Assembly: GCF_004366075.1 (NCBI RefSeq)
Contig: NZ_SODU01000003.1
Span: 1,240,001-1,304,000, forward strand
DNA length: 64,000 nucleotides
Origin: Kribbella pratensis
Lineage (GTDB): Bacteria > Actinomycetota > Actinomycetes > Propionibacteriales > Kribbellaceae
Direction: 5' to 3'
Within the stretch, counting starts at the first letter, position 1; each line of letters opens with the position of its first letter. Both the position numbers and the translations under genes were made by a program. This document shows positions 30,616 through 38,965 of this stretch, piece by piece. The notes under the pieces are model-generated. The model saw nothing but the letters and a program-made list of their open reading frames with translations. It did not search any database and had not been told where the DNA came from.

Positions 30616-31965
30616 TCAGTGACTACGCGGTGTGAGTCGGCCACCGCGGAACAGGTACGTCGCGCGGCCGTCGACCGCCTCGCGGAAGGCGAGCACCTCG
30701 TGCGTCCCGTGCTCCGGCTCGGCCGCGATCAACCGGGTGTCGTCGAGGGCGACGAACCTGGTCCGGTGCGGCTCCGGGTACAGCAGCCGCGCCTCGTCGC
30801 TGACCGCCTCGTCGAGCACCCAGAACTCCCCGTCCTGGACGCTGATCGTGGCCTGCGCCAGTACGCCGGTGTACCGACCGGCGACCAGCTCCGGCGCGAT
30901 GTCGACCGGCTCTGTCGGCGGCACCGGCCGGGCCGGCAGCTCGACCCCGGCGGTCTCGCGGAGGATGTGGCCGACCAGTTCGTCGTACAAGGGTCCGGTG
31001 CTGCCGCCGTTGGTGAGGAGCACGACCGCGACGCCCTTCTCCGGCACCAGCCGGAAGAACGCCGACTGGCCGACGGTCCCGCCGTCGTGGCCGTACAGCG
31101 GCCCGCCCTCGACGTCGAAGATCATCCAGCCGACTCCCCAGCGCTCCGCGAACCCACCGGTCGCCGGTACGTCGACCTGCGGCTCCCACAACCCTTCGAT
31201 CGTGGCCCGGTCGAACAGCGTCGCGTCCAGATAGGACCGACCGAACGTGAGCAGGTCCCGAGCGCTCATCGCCAGCAACGACCCGGCCGGGGCCATCGCA
31301 TGCACCAGACTCCACACCGGCGCGGTCTGCAACGGAGCACCCGGCTTCGGCGCCACATGCCCGAGCGCCGCGCGGTACAGGAGAGCCTCGTCCGCGATCG
31401 TCGCGACGTGCTCCAGCCCCAGCGGTACGGCGATGCGCTCCCGGATCAGCTGGTGGAACGGCTTCCCGAACAGGACCTCGGCGATCCGCCCGAGAACGAC
31501 GAATCCGGAGTTGTTGTACGAGAACCCGGCGCCCGGTGGCACCTCCTGCGCCAGCCCGGGCAACACGTCCCGGACGAACAACTCGACCGCGTCGTCACCA
31601 CGCGAGGTCGGGGTGAAGGCGTCGCCGGAGAACCCGCTGGTGTGGGTGAGCAGCTGCCGCGGTGTGATCACCGCGGCGGCCTCCTCGTCGGCGAGCTTGA
31701 ACTCGGGCAGGTAGTCCCGCACCGGCCGGTCGAGATCGACCTTGCCGTCGGCGACCAGCTGCAGGATCAGCGTGGTCGTCCAGAGCTTCGTGATCGACCC
31801 GATCTGGAACACCGAGTCGACCGTCGCCTCGACCCCCGTGTCGAGGTTGAGGATGCCCGCGGCCGCCGTACTCACCTCGCCGTCGGCCAGGACGGCGACC
31901 GAGGCGGCCGGTACGCCGTGCTTCGTGATCAGGTCCGCGAGGTTGCCGTCCAGCCAGCTCTGCAC
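30616..31965 (-). CDS. Serine hydrolase, beta-lactamase/class C (penicillin-binding) fold
   Basis: 449 residues from GTG 31965, which has AAGGAG eight bases upstream. The active-site SxxK is in VFQIGSITKLWTTTL (about residue 65), the YxN motif in GFSYNNSGFVVLGRIAEVL, and a third-motif-like HDGGTVGQSAFF near residue 300. A C-terminal lipocalin-like barrel domain follows. These proteins are usually esterases or D-amino-acid peptidases rather than antibiotic-resistance enzymes. It is four bases downstream of the dipeptidase gene, suggesting joint peptide processing. Confidence 0.85.
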   Translation of the reverse strand: MQSWLDGNLADLITKHGVPAASVAVLADGEVSTAAAGILNLDTGVEATVDSVFQIGSITKLWTTTLILQLVADGKVDLDRPVRDYLPEFKLADEEAAAVITPRQLLTHTSGFSGDAFTPTSRGDDAVELFVRDVLPGLAQEVPPGAGFSYNNSGFVVLGRIAEVLFGKPFHQLIRERIAVPLGLEHVATIADEALLYRAALGHVAPKPGAPLQTAPVWSLVHAMAPAGSLLAMSARDLLTFGRSYLDATLFDRATIEGLWEPQVDVPATGGFAERWGVGWMIFDVEGGPLYGHDGGTVGQSAFFRLVPEKGVAVVLLTNGGSTGPLYDELVGHILRETAGVELPARPVPPTEPVDIAPELVAGRYTGVLAQATISVQDGEFWVLDEAVSDEARLLYPEPHRTRFVALDDTRLIAAEPEHGTHEVLAFREAVDGRATYLFRGGRLTPRSH

Positions 31966-31969
31966 GTCG

Positions 31970-32986
31970 TCACTCCTTCGATGAGAGAACCCGGACCAGG
32001 TTCTGCCCGAGGACCTTCCGGATGGTTGCTTCGGGCAGTCCCCGGGCCAGCAGTGCGTCGGTGACCAGGGGCATCCCGGCCGGGCCTTCGAGGCCGGGGA
32101 CGTACAGCTCGGCGTCCAGGCCCTGGATGACCACCGGCCGGTCGCAGGCCGGGATCTTCTCGCTGAAGACCTCCGCGACGAAGTCACTGCCGAGCCCGAC
32201 GTGGTCCTCGCCGGCGACGTCGAGGATGTGCAGGACGTGGTCGGCCAGGTGGTCGACGGTCGGCTTCTCCGCGGTGGTCAGGAAGCCGGCGAAGAAGTTC
32301 ACGCAGATCACGCCGCCGGTCGCGGCGATCGCACGGAGCTGGTCATCGGTCAGGTTGCGGTGGTGCTCACGCAGGGCGAACGCGCTGGAGTGCGAGGCGA
32401 CGACGGGCCTGGTGGCGAGTTCGAGGATGTGTTCGGTGCCCGCACGGCCGACGTGCGAGACGTCGATCAGTACGCCGAGCTCCTCGAGGAGCCGTACCGC
32501 CTCGACGCCGGCGTGCGTCAGCCGGCTGCCGGTCGCGTCCTCACCGGATCCGTCACCGAGGGCGCTGCGCCCGAAGTGCGTGAACGAGACCATCCGGACG
32601 CCGAGTCGCTGGAGGGTCTGCAGGAGCTCGAGGTCGGTGTCGATCTGCGGGCAGCCTTCGAGCGCCAGCACCAGCGCGATCTTGCCCGCCGCGGTCGCGG
32701 CCTCGATGTCGCCGGGCGCCGTACACAGCGCGACCTCGTCGGCGTTCGCGTCGGCGACCCGGTGCGCGGCCTCGATCATCCGGAGCGTCTCGCGCAGCGC
32801 CCCTTCGGGCAGGAACTCCGAATCGATGAACACCGGCAGGACCTGCACGTCGATGCCGCCGTCCCGCAACTGCGGGATCCACCGCTCCCGGAAGTACGTG
32901 GACCAGACCTCCTTCGGCCGCCGCGCCACCACCATCAGCAGGTCGTTGTGTGCATCCGCCACCACCGCGTCGCGGTGCAGGTCCAT
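31970..32986 (-). CDS. Membrane dipeptidase family protein (peptidase M19)
   Basis: 338 residues with the M19 metal-binding order: VADAHNDLLM (His-x-Asp near residue 12), the bridging Glu in VLALEGCPQ, ISHVGRAG-like VSHVG with a His, and ASHSSAFAL with a second His, then GLGSDF. These bind a binuclear zinc centre. Substrates may be dipeptides, including those with D-residues. The gene starts 37 bp after the nuoA stop and likely shares its transcript with nuoA2 and the downstream serine hydrolase. Confidence 0.9.
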   Translation of the reverse strand: MDLHRDAVVADAHNDLLMVVARRPKEVWSTYFRERWIPQLRDGGIDVQVLPVFIDSEFLPEGALRETLRMIEAAHRVADANADEVALCTAPGDIEAATAAGKIALVLALEGCPQIDTDLELLQTLQRLGVRMVSFTHFGRSALGDGSGEDATGSRLTHAGVEAVRLLEELGVLIDVSHVGRAGTEHILELATRPVVASHSSAFALREHHRNLTDDQLRAIAATGGVICVNFFAGFLTTAEKPTVDHLADHVLHILDVAGEDHVGLGSDFVAEVFSEKIPACDRPVVIQGLDAELYVPGLEGPAGMPLVTDALLARGLPEATIRKVLGQNLVRVLSSKE

Positions 32987-33023
32987 CCGTTCCCCCTCGA
33001 AGTCAGTGGTCAGGTCCAGCCCC

Positions 33024-33380
33024 TCAGGTCCAGCGCAGGACGCCCTTGCGGTACGCGTACAGCAGGCCGACGGCGACGAAGGCCAGGAAGACGAACATCT
33101 CGATCAGGGTCGCGACGCCGAGGGTCGCGAAGATCGTCGCCCACGGGAACAGGTAGATCGCGTCCACGGCGAAGATCACGTAGAGATACGCGAACAGGTA
33201 GTACCGGATGTGGACCTGGGCCCAGCCCTCGCCGACCGGGTCGACGCCCGACTCGTAGGTCTTGAGCTTGCCCTCGGTCGGATACGTGACCGTCAGTGCC
33301 TTGTTCAGCGCGAACGCGCCGAGCAGCCCGACGAGGCCGAGCGCGACCACCGCGGCGATGACGCCATAGCTGTCCGACAC
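33024..33380 (-). CDS. nuoA: NADH-quinone oxidoreductase subunit A, second set
   Basis: 118-residue membrane subunit with three helices. The conserved TM1-2 loop reads KLKTYESGVDPVGEGWAQVHIRYYLFAYLYVIFAVDAIYLFPW, the NuoA signature. The start is GTG. On the minus strand it is the first of the dispersed nuo genes, about 9.8 kb before nuoB, and is followed by a dipeptidase instead of nuoB. The main operon presumably has its own nuoA outside the window. Confidence 0.94.
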   Translation of the reverse strand: MSDSYGVIAAVVALGLVGLLGAFALNKALTVTYPTEGKLKTYESGVDPVGEGWAQVHIRYYLFAYLYVIFAVDAIYLFPWATIFATLGVATLIEMFVFLAFVAVGLLYAYRKGVLRWT

Positions 33381-33390
33381 GGGCAGCAGT

Positions 33391-34164
33391 CTAATTGGTG
33401 CAGAGCAGCAGGGAGTCGATCGAGACGTACGGGCCGTAGCCGGAGCGGACGTCGGCGACCTGGAGGCGTAAGCGGGTGACGCCGGTGATGTCGTAGTTCA
33501 GCCAGGTCTCGGTCTCCTGCTGCATCCGGACCGAAGTCAGCGCCTGCGTCCCGTTGTGCAGCGACACCCGGGCCAGCCCGTCGGTGAGGTTGCCGAGCCA
33601 GTTCCGCGAGTACCGGCAGCCGGTCGAGTCGACGTCACCCCAGACGTACCCGCCCTGGTTCGCCAGCAGGTCCGCCTCGGATCGCCGCGGCCCCTCCTTC
33701 GGCGGTACGACGGTGAACTGCGGCTGACCCGCCCCGCCCGCGGCCAGCAGCCCCTTCTTGAACATCCCCCGCCACACGTAGTGCTTGAAGCTGATCATCG
33801 GCGAGATCGCCGCGGCGTACGGCGCCTGCGGGCCGACCGCGATCCGGTACGTCCGGATCGACCCGGGCTGCACGGTGGTGATCGTCACGCTGCTGCCCGA
33901 CGAGTAGCCGTGCGCAACTTCCTGCCAGCGCTTCAGCGACGGGATCCATTGGTGCAACGGGATCCTGGTGCCCGCGGCAGGGGCCGGCGAGAGCGTTCCG
34001 ACGACCGTGATCACGCCCTTGGTCGCGTCCGTCGTACGGATGCTGTAGATCTTCGCGGTCCGCACCGAAGCCGACCCAGACGCCGCCCCAGATGCCGCCA
34101 CCGACGACGGCGCAGCGGACCCCAGCATCAGCAACGTCAGCAGTCCGATCAGCACACGGCGCAT
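33391..34164 (-). CDS. Secreted protein with possible NPCBM-like carbohydrate-binding domain
   Basis: 257 residues from ATG 34164 (CAGGGAG upstream). A Sec signal peptide MRRVLIGLLTLLMLGSAAPSSVAA is evident. The C-terminal half (GGYVWGDVDSTGCRYSRNWL through LRLQVADVRSGYGPYVSIDSLLLC) resembles the NPCBM/NEW2 galactose-binding-like fold, with two Cys that could pair. The middle is beta-rich. Function unknown; cell-wall or polysaccharide binding is a guess. Confidence 0.65.
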   Translation of the reverse strand: MRRVLIGLLTLLMLGSAAPSSVAASGAASGSASVRTAKIYSIRTTDATKGVITVVGTLSPAPAAGTRIPLHQWIPSLKRWQEVAHGYSSGSSVTITTVQPGSIRTYRIAVGPQAPYAAAISPMISFKHYVWRGMFKKGLLAAGGAGQPQFTVVPPKEGPRRSEADLLANQGGYVWGDVDSTGCRYSRNWLGNLTDGLARVSLHNGTQALTSVRMQQETETWLNYDITGVTRLRLQVADVRSGYGPYVSIDSLLLCTN

Positions 34165-34223
34165 GCGGCACTCCCTGAATTCACAGCTGGATGACGCCAC
34201 CCTGCCGGTTCTCACTCCGGATC

Positions 34224-34239
34224 GCAAGCGAGCGCTTGC
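34224..34239. promoter_or_regulatory. Short palindrome in the divergent secreted-protein/korAB region
   Basis: GCAAGC (34224-34229), GAGC, GCTTGC (34234-34239): a perfect six-base dyad in the 280-bp divergent gap, 60 bp upstream of the secreted-protein ATG. A strong -10-like TAATAT lies at 34351-34356 before korA, inside a 7-base stem AGGGCGA/TCGCCCT (34342-34371). Regulatory role inferred only from position. Confidence 0.3.
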
Positions 34240-34444
34240 ACACGGTGACACGCGCCGGTTTCGCCACTACCTGACCCGATCACCTTTTAACACCGCGTCC
34301 CAGGCTGTGGACCACCGGGGCTTCCGCATGATTCCGTTCTAAGGGCGAACTAATATTGGGGTTATCGCCCTGGACGGGGGGATCGACCTGTCGCTCACAC
34401 GGTGGCAAGCCGACCCAAGCTTCCACTTGGAGATGAACAGAACA

Positions 34445-36409
34445 GTGACCATCGAGGTCAAGCAGCTCGACCGCGTGGTGATCCGCTTCGCCGGCGACTC
34501 CGGCGACGGGATGCAACTCACGGGGGACAGGTTCACAGCGGAAACGGCATCGTTCGGCAACGACCTGTCGACGTTGCCCAACTTCCCAGCGGAGATCCGG
34601 GCACCAGCCGGAACCCTGCCGGGAGTGTCGTCGTTCCAGCTCCACTTCGCCGACCACGACATCCTCACGCCGGGTGATGCGCCCGACGTGCTGATCGCCA
34701 TGAACCCGGCGGCGCTGAAGGCGAACCTCAAGGACGTGCCGCGGGGCGCGACCCTGATCGTCGACACCGCGGACTTCACCGCGCGCAACCTCAAGCGGAT
34801 CGGGTACGACGAAAACCCACTGGAGACCGGCGAGCTCGACGGCTACCACGTCGTACCGCTGAACCTGACCGGCATGACGGTCGAGTCGGTCAAGGAGTTC
34901 GGCCTGTCCCGCAAGGACGCGTCCCGGGCGAAGAACATGTACGCGCTCGGCCTGGTGTCCTGGCTGTTCCAGCGGCCGGTCGAGTCGACCATTACCTTCC
35001 TGCAGACCAAGTTCGCGTCCAAGCCGGACATCCGGGACGCGAACATCGCGGCCTTCCGCGCGGGCTACAACTTCGGTGAGACCGCCGAGGAGTTCTCGGT
35101 CCGGTACGAGGTGAAGCCGGCCCACATGGCCACCGGCACCTACCGGAACATCTCCGGCAACCTGGCGCTGGCGTACGGCCTGGTGGCGGGCGCCCAGCGG
35201 GCCGGGTTGCCGCTGGTCCTCGGTGCGTACCCGATCACCCCGGCCTCCGACGTCCTGCACGAGCTGTCCAAGCTCAAGCGGTTCAACGTCACCACGATCC
35301 AGGCCGAGGACGAGATCGCCGGTGTCGGCGCCGCCCTGGGCGCGTCGTTCGGCGGCGCGCTCGGCGTGACCACGTCGTCCGGTCCCGGGATCAGCCTGAA
35401 GTCCGAGACGATCGGCCTCGGCGTGATGCTCGAGCTGCCGCTGGTCGTCTGTGACATCCAGCGCGCCGGCCCGTCGACCGGTATGCCGACGAAGACCGAG
35501 CAGGCCGACCTGCTGCAGGTGATGTTCGGCCGCAACGGCGAGGCGCCGCTACCGGTGCTCGCCGCCCAGTCCCCCGCGGACTGCTTCGCGATCGCGGTCG
35601 AGGCGGCCCGGATCGCGATCACCTACCGCACGCCGGTGATCGTGCTGTCCGACGGCTACCTGGCGAACGGTTCCGAGCCGTGGCGGATCCCGGTCATCGA
35701 CGAACTGCCGACGATCGACCCGGACTTCACCGTCGAGCCGAACGCGACCGACGACAAGGGCGCTCCGAAGTACCTCCCCTACCTGCGCGACCCGGAGACC
35801 CTCGCCCGAGCCTGGGCGATTCCCGGTACGGCGGGCCTGGACCACCGCATCGGCGGTCTCGAGAAGGAGGACAAGACCGGGAACATCTCCTACGACCCGG
35901 CCAACCACGACCTGATGATCCGCACCCGTCAGGCGAAGGTGGACGGGATTGCCGTCCCGCCGGTGCAGGTCGACGACCCGGACGGTGCGGCGAAGGTCCT
36001 GGTGCTCGGGTGGGGTTCGACGTACGGCCCGATCGGCGCCGCTGTCCGCCGGGTCCGCAAGGTCGGCGGCAAGATCGCACAAGCCCATCTGCGGCACCTG
36101 AACCCGTTCCCGTCCAACCTCGGCGACGTGCTGAAGTCGTACGACAAGGTCCTCGTGCCGGAGATGAACCTCGGCCAACTGGCGATGCTGCTGCGCGCCA
36201 AGTACCTGGTCGACGTCGTCTCGTACGCGCAGGTCCGCGGTATGCCGCTCGGCGCCGCGGAGCTGGCCGAAGTGATCGGCAACCTGGTCGAGGAGACCGA
36301 GGGCATCGACGACGACGCCCGCCACCTGGGGGCGGCCGCGGCCGCCGTCAAGCACGGCGAGGCACTGGCCGACCAGAACGGTCATCTCAAGACGGAGGGT
36401 GCACGATGA
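34445..36409 (+). CDS. korA: 2-oxoacid:ferredoxin oxidoreductase alpha (gamma-alpha fusion) subunit
   Basis: Subunit of the enzyme that oxidises 2-oxoglutarate (or a related 2-oxoacid) with CoA and reduces ferredoxin. About 654 residues: a gamma domain first (VVIRFAGDSGDGMQLTGDRF, about residues 8-190) then the pyrimidine-binding alpha domain (AYPITPASDVLHELSK, SSGPGISLKSE). GTG 34445 fits the homologue start MTIEVKQLDRVVIRF; ATG 34433 is the alternative but has its GGAG touching the codon. Its stop overlaps the korB start. In mycobacteria KorAB supports an oxygen-tolerant TCA step with ferredoxin as acceptor. Confidence 0.93.
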   Translation: MTIEVKQLDRVVIRFAGDSGDGMQLTGDRFTAETASFGNDLSTLPNFPAEIRAPAGTLPGVSSFQLHFADHDILTPGDAPDVLIAMNPAALKANLKDVPRGATLIVDTADFTARNLKRIGYDENPLETGELDGYHVVPLNLTGMTVESVKEFGLSRKDASRAKNMYALGLVSWLFQRPVESTITFLQTKFASKPDIRDANIAAFRAGYNFGETAEEFSVRYEVKPAHMATGTYRNISGNLALAYGLVAGAQRAGLPLVLGAYPITPASDVLHELSKLKRFNVTTIQAEDEIAGVGAALGASFGGALGVTTSSGPGISLKSETIGLGVMLELPLVVCDIQRAGPSTGMPTKTEQADLLQVMFGRNGEAPLPVLAAQSPADCFAIAVEAARIAITYRTPVIVLSDGYLANGSEPWRIPVIDELPTIDPDFTVEPNATDDKGAPKYLPYLRDPETLARAWAIPGTAGLDHRIGGLEKEDKTGNISYDPANHDLMIRTRQAKVDGIAVPPVQVDDPDGAAKVLVLGWGSTYGPIGAAVRRVRKVGGKIAQAHLRHLNPFPSNLGDVLKSYDKVLVPEMNLGQLAMLLRAKYLVDVVSYAQVRGMPLGAAELAEVIGNLVEETEGIDDDARHLGAAAAAVKHGEALADQNGHLKTEGAR

Positions 36410-37485
36410 GCGCCGTAGAGCTCGGTATGCCGAGCCTGCCGAACGGACTGCAAGGCGTCCCGGCCGCGACCGAGCCGCAGAACCGCAAGGAGTACGTGTC
36501 GGACCAGGAGGTCCGCTGGTGCCCCGGCTGCGGCGACTACGCCGTACTCGCGGCCTTCCAGGGCTTCCTGCCCGAGCTCGGGATCAAGCGCGAGAACGTG
36601 GCGATGGTGTCCGGGATCGGCTGCTCGTCCCGTTTCCCGTACTACCTGTCGACGTACGGCATGCACTCGATCCACGGCCGCGCGCCGGCGATCGCGACCG
36701 GGCTCGCGACCGCCCGGCCGGACCTGAGCGTGTGGGTGGTGACCGGTGACGGCGACGCGCTGTCGATCGGCGGCAACCACCTGATCCACACACTGCGGCG
36801 GAACGTGAACATGAAGATCCTGCTGTTCAACAACCGGATCTACGGCCTCACCAAGGGCCAGTACTCGCCGACGTCGGAGCCGGGCAAGGTGACGAAGTCG
36901 ACGCCGATGGGATCGGTGGACAACCCGTTCAACCCGGTCTCGCTGGCGCTCGGCGCGGAGGCGACGTTCGTGGCGCGCACCGTCGACTCCGACCGCAAGC
37001 ACCTCACCTCGGTCCTGCGGGCCGCGGCCGAGCACCGCGGTACGGCGTTCGTGGAGATCTACCAGAACTGCCCGATCTTCAACGACAACGCGTTCGAGGC
37101 GTTCAAGGACCCGGAGACCCGGGACGACGCGATCATCCCGCTGGTGCACGGCGAGCCGATCCGGTTCGGCACCGACGGGCATCTCGGCGTGGTGCGCGAC
37201 GGCTTCGCGTCGCTGGCCGTGCGCGAGGTCGCCGACCTGCCCGGCGGCGAGTCGGACCTGGTCGTCCACGACGCCCACACCGACGACCCGGCGTACGCGT
37301 TCGCCCTGTCCCGGCTGACCGACGGCGGTGTCCTGCACCAGGCCCCGATCGGCGTCTTCCGGTCCGTCGAGCGCCCGGCGTACGACGACCTGGTCCGTCA
37401 GCAGATCACCACCGCCCAGGAAACCCAGGGCACCGGCGACCTGCAGGCCCTGGTCACCGGCGCGGACACCTGGACGGTCAACTGA
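36406..37485 (+). CDS. korB: 2-oxoacid:ferredoxin oxidoreductase beta subunit
   Basis: 359-residue TPP- and [4Fe-4S]-binding subunit. Cluster ligands are C39 and C42 (VRWCPGCGDY), C73 (GIGCSSRF) and C222 (YQNCPIF); the thiamine/Mg motif is VVTGDGDALSIGGNH (about 112-125), and the KGQYSPTSEPG loop follows. It completes the KorAB enzyme. No ferredoxin gene is adjacent, so the acceptor is encoded elsewhere; the nearby NuoI/NuoB-type subunits are candidate downstream acceptors. Confidence 0.94.
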   Translation: MSAVELGMPSLPNGLQGVPAATEPQNRKEYVSDQEVRWCPGCGDYAVLAAFQGFLPELGIKRENVAMVSGIGCSSRFPYYLSTYGMHSIHGRAPAIATGLATARPDLSVWVVTGDGDALSIGGNHLIHTLRRNVNMKILLFNNRIYGLTKGQYSPTSEPGKVTKSTPMGSVDNPFNPVSLALGAEATFVARTVDSDRKHLTSVLRAAAEHRGTAFVEIYQNCPIFNDNAFEAFKDPETRDDAIIPLVHGEPIRFGTDGHLGVVRDGFASLAVREVADLPGGESDLVVHDAHTDDPAYAFALSRLTDGGVLHQAPIGVFRSVERPAYDDLVRQQITTAQETQGTGDLQALVTGADTWTVN

Positions 37486-37493
37486 CGCCTGTC

Positions 37494-37499
37494 TACCGT
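37494..37499 (+). promoter_or_regulatory. Candidate -10 element of the GlxA-type regulator gene (leaderless)
   Basis: TACCGT is followed by GACGGG and then ATG 37506, giving a start of transcription at or next to the initiator codon. It lies 8 bp after the korB stop, so the regulator may also be read through from korAB. Confidence 0.35.
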
Positions 37500-37505
37500 G
37501 ACGGG

Positions 37506-38477
37506 ATGGTCGAACGTCTGGTCCTGCTGGTCGGATATGACGGCGCCGAACTGCTCGACATCGCGTGTGTGACGTCGTGTCTCGACATCGCGAACCGCAT
37601 CGGCGCGGCGCCGCCGTACCGCGTGGTGCTGGCCACCCCGGGCCGGCGCACCGTCCGGTGTGACTCGGGCTTGCGGGTCGAGGCCGACGAGGCGCTCGAG
37701 CACTTCAACGAGCCCATGGACACGCTGGTCGTTTCCGGCGGCCTCGGCCACGAACGTGCCGCGGCCGATCCCGTGCTGGTCGGCCACGTACGACGGCTGG
37801 CCGCGCTGGCCCGGCGGGTGTCGTCGGCCTGCACCGGCGCGACCGTGCTCGCGCAGGCCGGCTTGCTGACCGGCCGACGGGTCACGACCCATTGGATGTA
37901 CGCCGACACGCTCGCCGCGCGCTACCCCGACGTCCAGGTCGACGCGGATCCGATCTACATCCGGGACGGCGAGATCGCGACGTCCGGCGGTGTGACGAGC
38001 GCGCTGGATCTCACCCTCTCGTTCATCGAGGAGGATCACGGCGAAACGCTGGCCCGGGGTGTGGCGATGGGTACGGTGGCCTATCTCCAGCGCCCGGGCG
38101 GGCAATCGCAGATGAGCATGTTCGTATCGACCCGGGTGAGCGGTGATCTGCTGGTACGGCGGATTCGCGACCACGTCGTCAGCCACCTGGACAGCGATCT
38201 GACCACTCCCGCACTCGCACGGTTCGCGGGCGTCAGCGAACGTCACCTCGGACGGCTCTTCCTGACCCACGTCGAGCGCACGCCGGCGCAGTACGTCAGA
38301 GACGTCCGGACCGAGGCCGCGGCCCAATTGGCCTTGTCCACCGACCTTCCTCTCGGTGCCGTCGCGCGGCAGTGCGGGTTCGGCTCCACCGAGTCACTGC
38401 GTCAGGCGTTCCTCGACCGGTACGGCGTACCGCCGTCGAAGTACCGCGCGTCGAAGTACCGCCGGACGCCGGCCTGA
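37506..38477 (+). CDS. GlxA-family transcriptional regulator (DJ-1/PfpI plus AraC HTH)
   Basis: 323 residues. The N-terminal DJ-1/PfpI-like domain (about 1-190) has the Cys elbow VSSACTGATVLAQAGLLTGRRVTTHW; the C-terminal AraC-type domain (about 215-315) shows two HTH units, LARFAGVSERHLGRLF and LGAVARQCGFGSTESLRQAF. Such proteins act as activators of amine or betaine metabolism among other pathways; the ligand is not evident. The C-terminus has a repeated KYRASKYRR. Confidence 0.9.
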   Translation: MVERLVLLVGYDGAELLDIACVTSCLDIANRIGAAPPYRVVLATPGRRTVRCDSGLRVEADEALEHFNEPMDTLVVSGGLGHERAAADPVLVGHVRRLAALARRVSSACTGATVLAQAGLLTGRRVTTHWMYADTLAARYPDVQVDADPIYIRDGEIATSGGVTSALDLTLSFIEEDHGETLARGVAMGTVAYLQRPGGQSQMSMFVSTRVSGDLLVRRIRDHVVSHLDSDLTTPALARFAGVSERHLGRLFLTHVERTPAQYVRDVRTEAAAQLALSTDLPLGAVARQCGFGSTESLRQAFLDRYGVPPSKYRASKYRRTPA

Positions 38478-38566
38478 CACCAGGATTCCGGCAGGGTGCC
38501 GCAGAGATCCGGACGCGGTTGCCGAGCACCGGGTCCACCGCAGGCGGAGTTCCGCACGATCGGGCC

Positions 38567-38944
38567 ATGACGTGGTTCATCACTGCACTCAGGAAGTACG
38601 CCGTGTTCAACGGCCGCGCCCGGCGCAAGGAGTACTGGTACTTCGTCCTCGTCACGGTGATCATCGGTGCGGGCCTCCTGCGGCTGCTCGACGTCGTCCT
38701 CGGACTGACCTACGGCAGGCGTGGCACCTTCGGCATTCTGCAGACGCTCTGGTGGCTCGGCACCTTGCTGCCGACGATCGCAGTGTCGGTACGCCGTCTG
38801 CACGACACGAACCGCACCGGCTGGTGGTGGTTGATCCACTTCGTACCGGTGGTCGGGACGATCGTCTACCTCGTCTTCGCCGTCCAGCCCGGCACCGCCG
38901 CCTCGAACCGATACGGTGCGGATCCGAAGGGCGGTCTGTCGTGA
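38567..38944 (+). CDS. DUF805 inner-membrane protein
   Basis: 125 residues from ATG 38567. The DUF805 hallmark is seen at the N-terminus (YAVFNGRARRKEYWYFVLV) and in the middle (VSVRRLHDTNRTGWWWLIHFVPVVG). Three or four hydrophobic helices. The upstream open frame overlaps the regulator gene and is not coding. Function of the family is unknown. Confidence 0.88.
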   Translation: MTWFITALRKYAVFNGRARRKEYWYFVLVTVIIGAGLLRLLDVVLGLTYGRRGTFGILQTLWWLGTLLPTIAVSVRRLHDTNRTGWWWLIHFVPVVGTIVYLVFAVQPGTAASNRYGADPKGGLS

Positions 38945-38965
38945 GTGACGCCGAGGAGCGCAATC

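Noticed and set aside
30616..31965. Beta-lactamase-fold gene considered as an antibiotic-resistance determinant
   Set aside because: Class C-like fold with a C-terminal lipocalin-like domain and no signal peptide; linkage to a dipeptidase favours an esterase/peptidase role.
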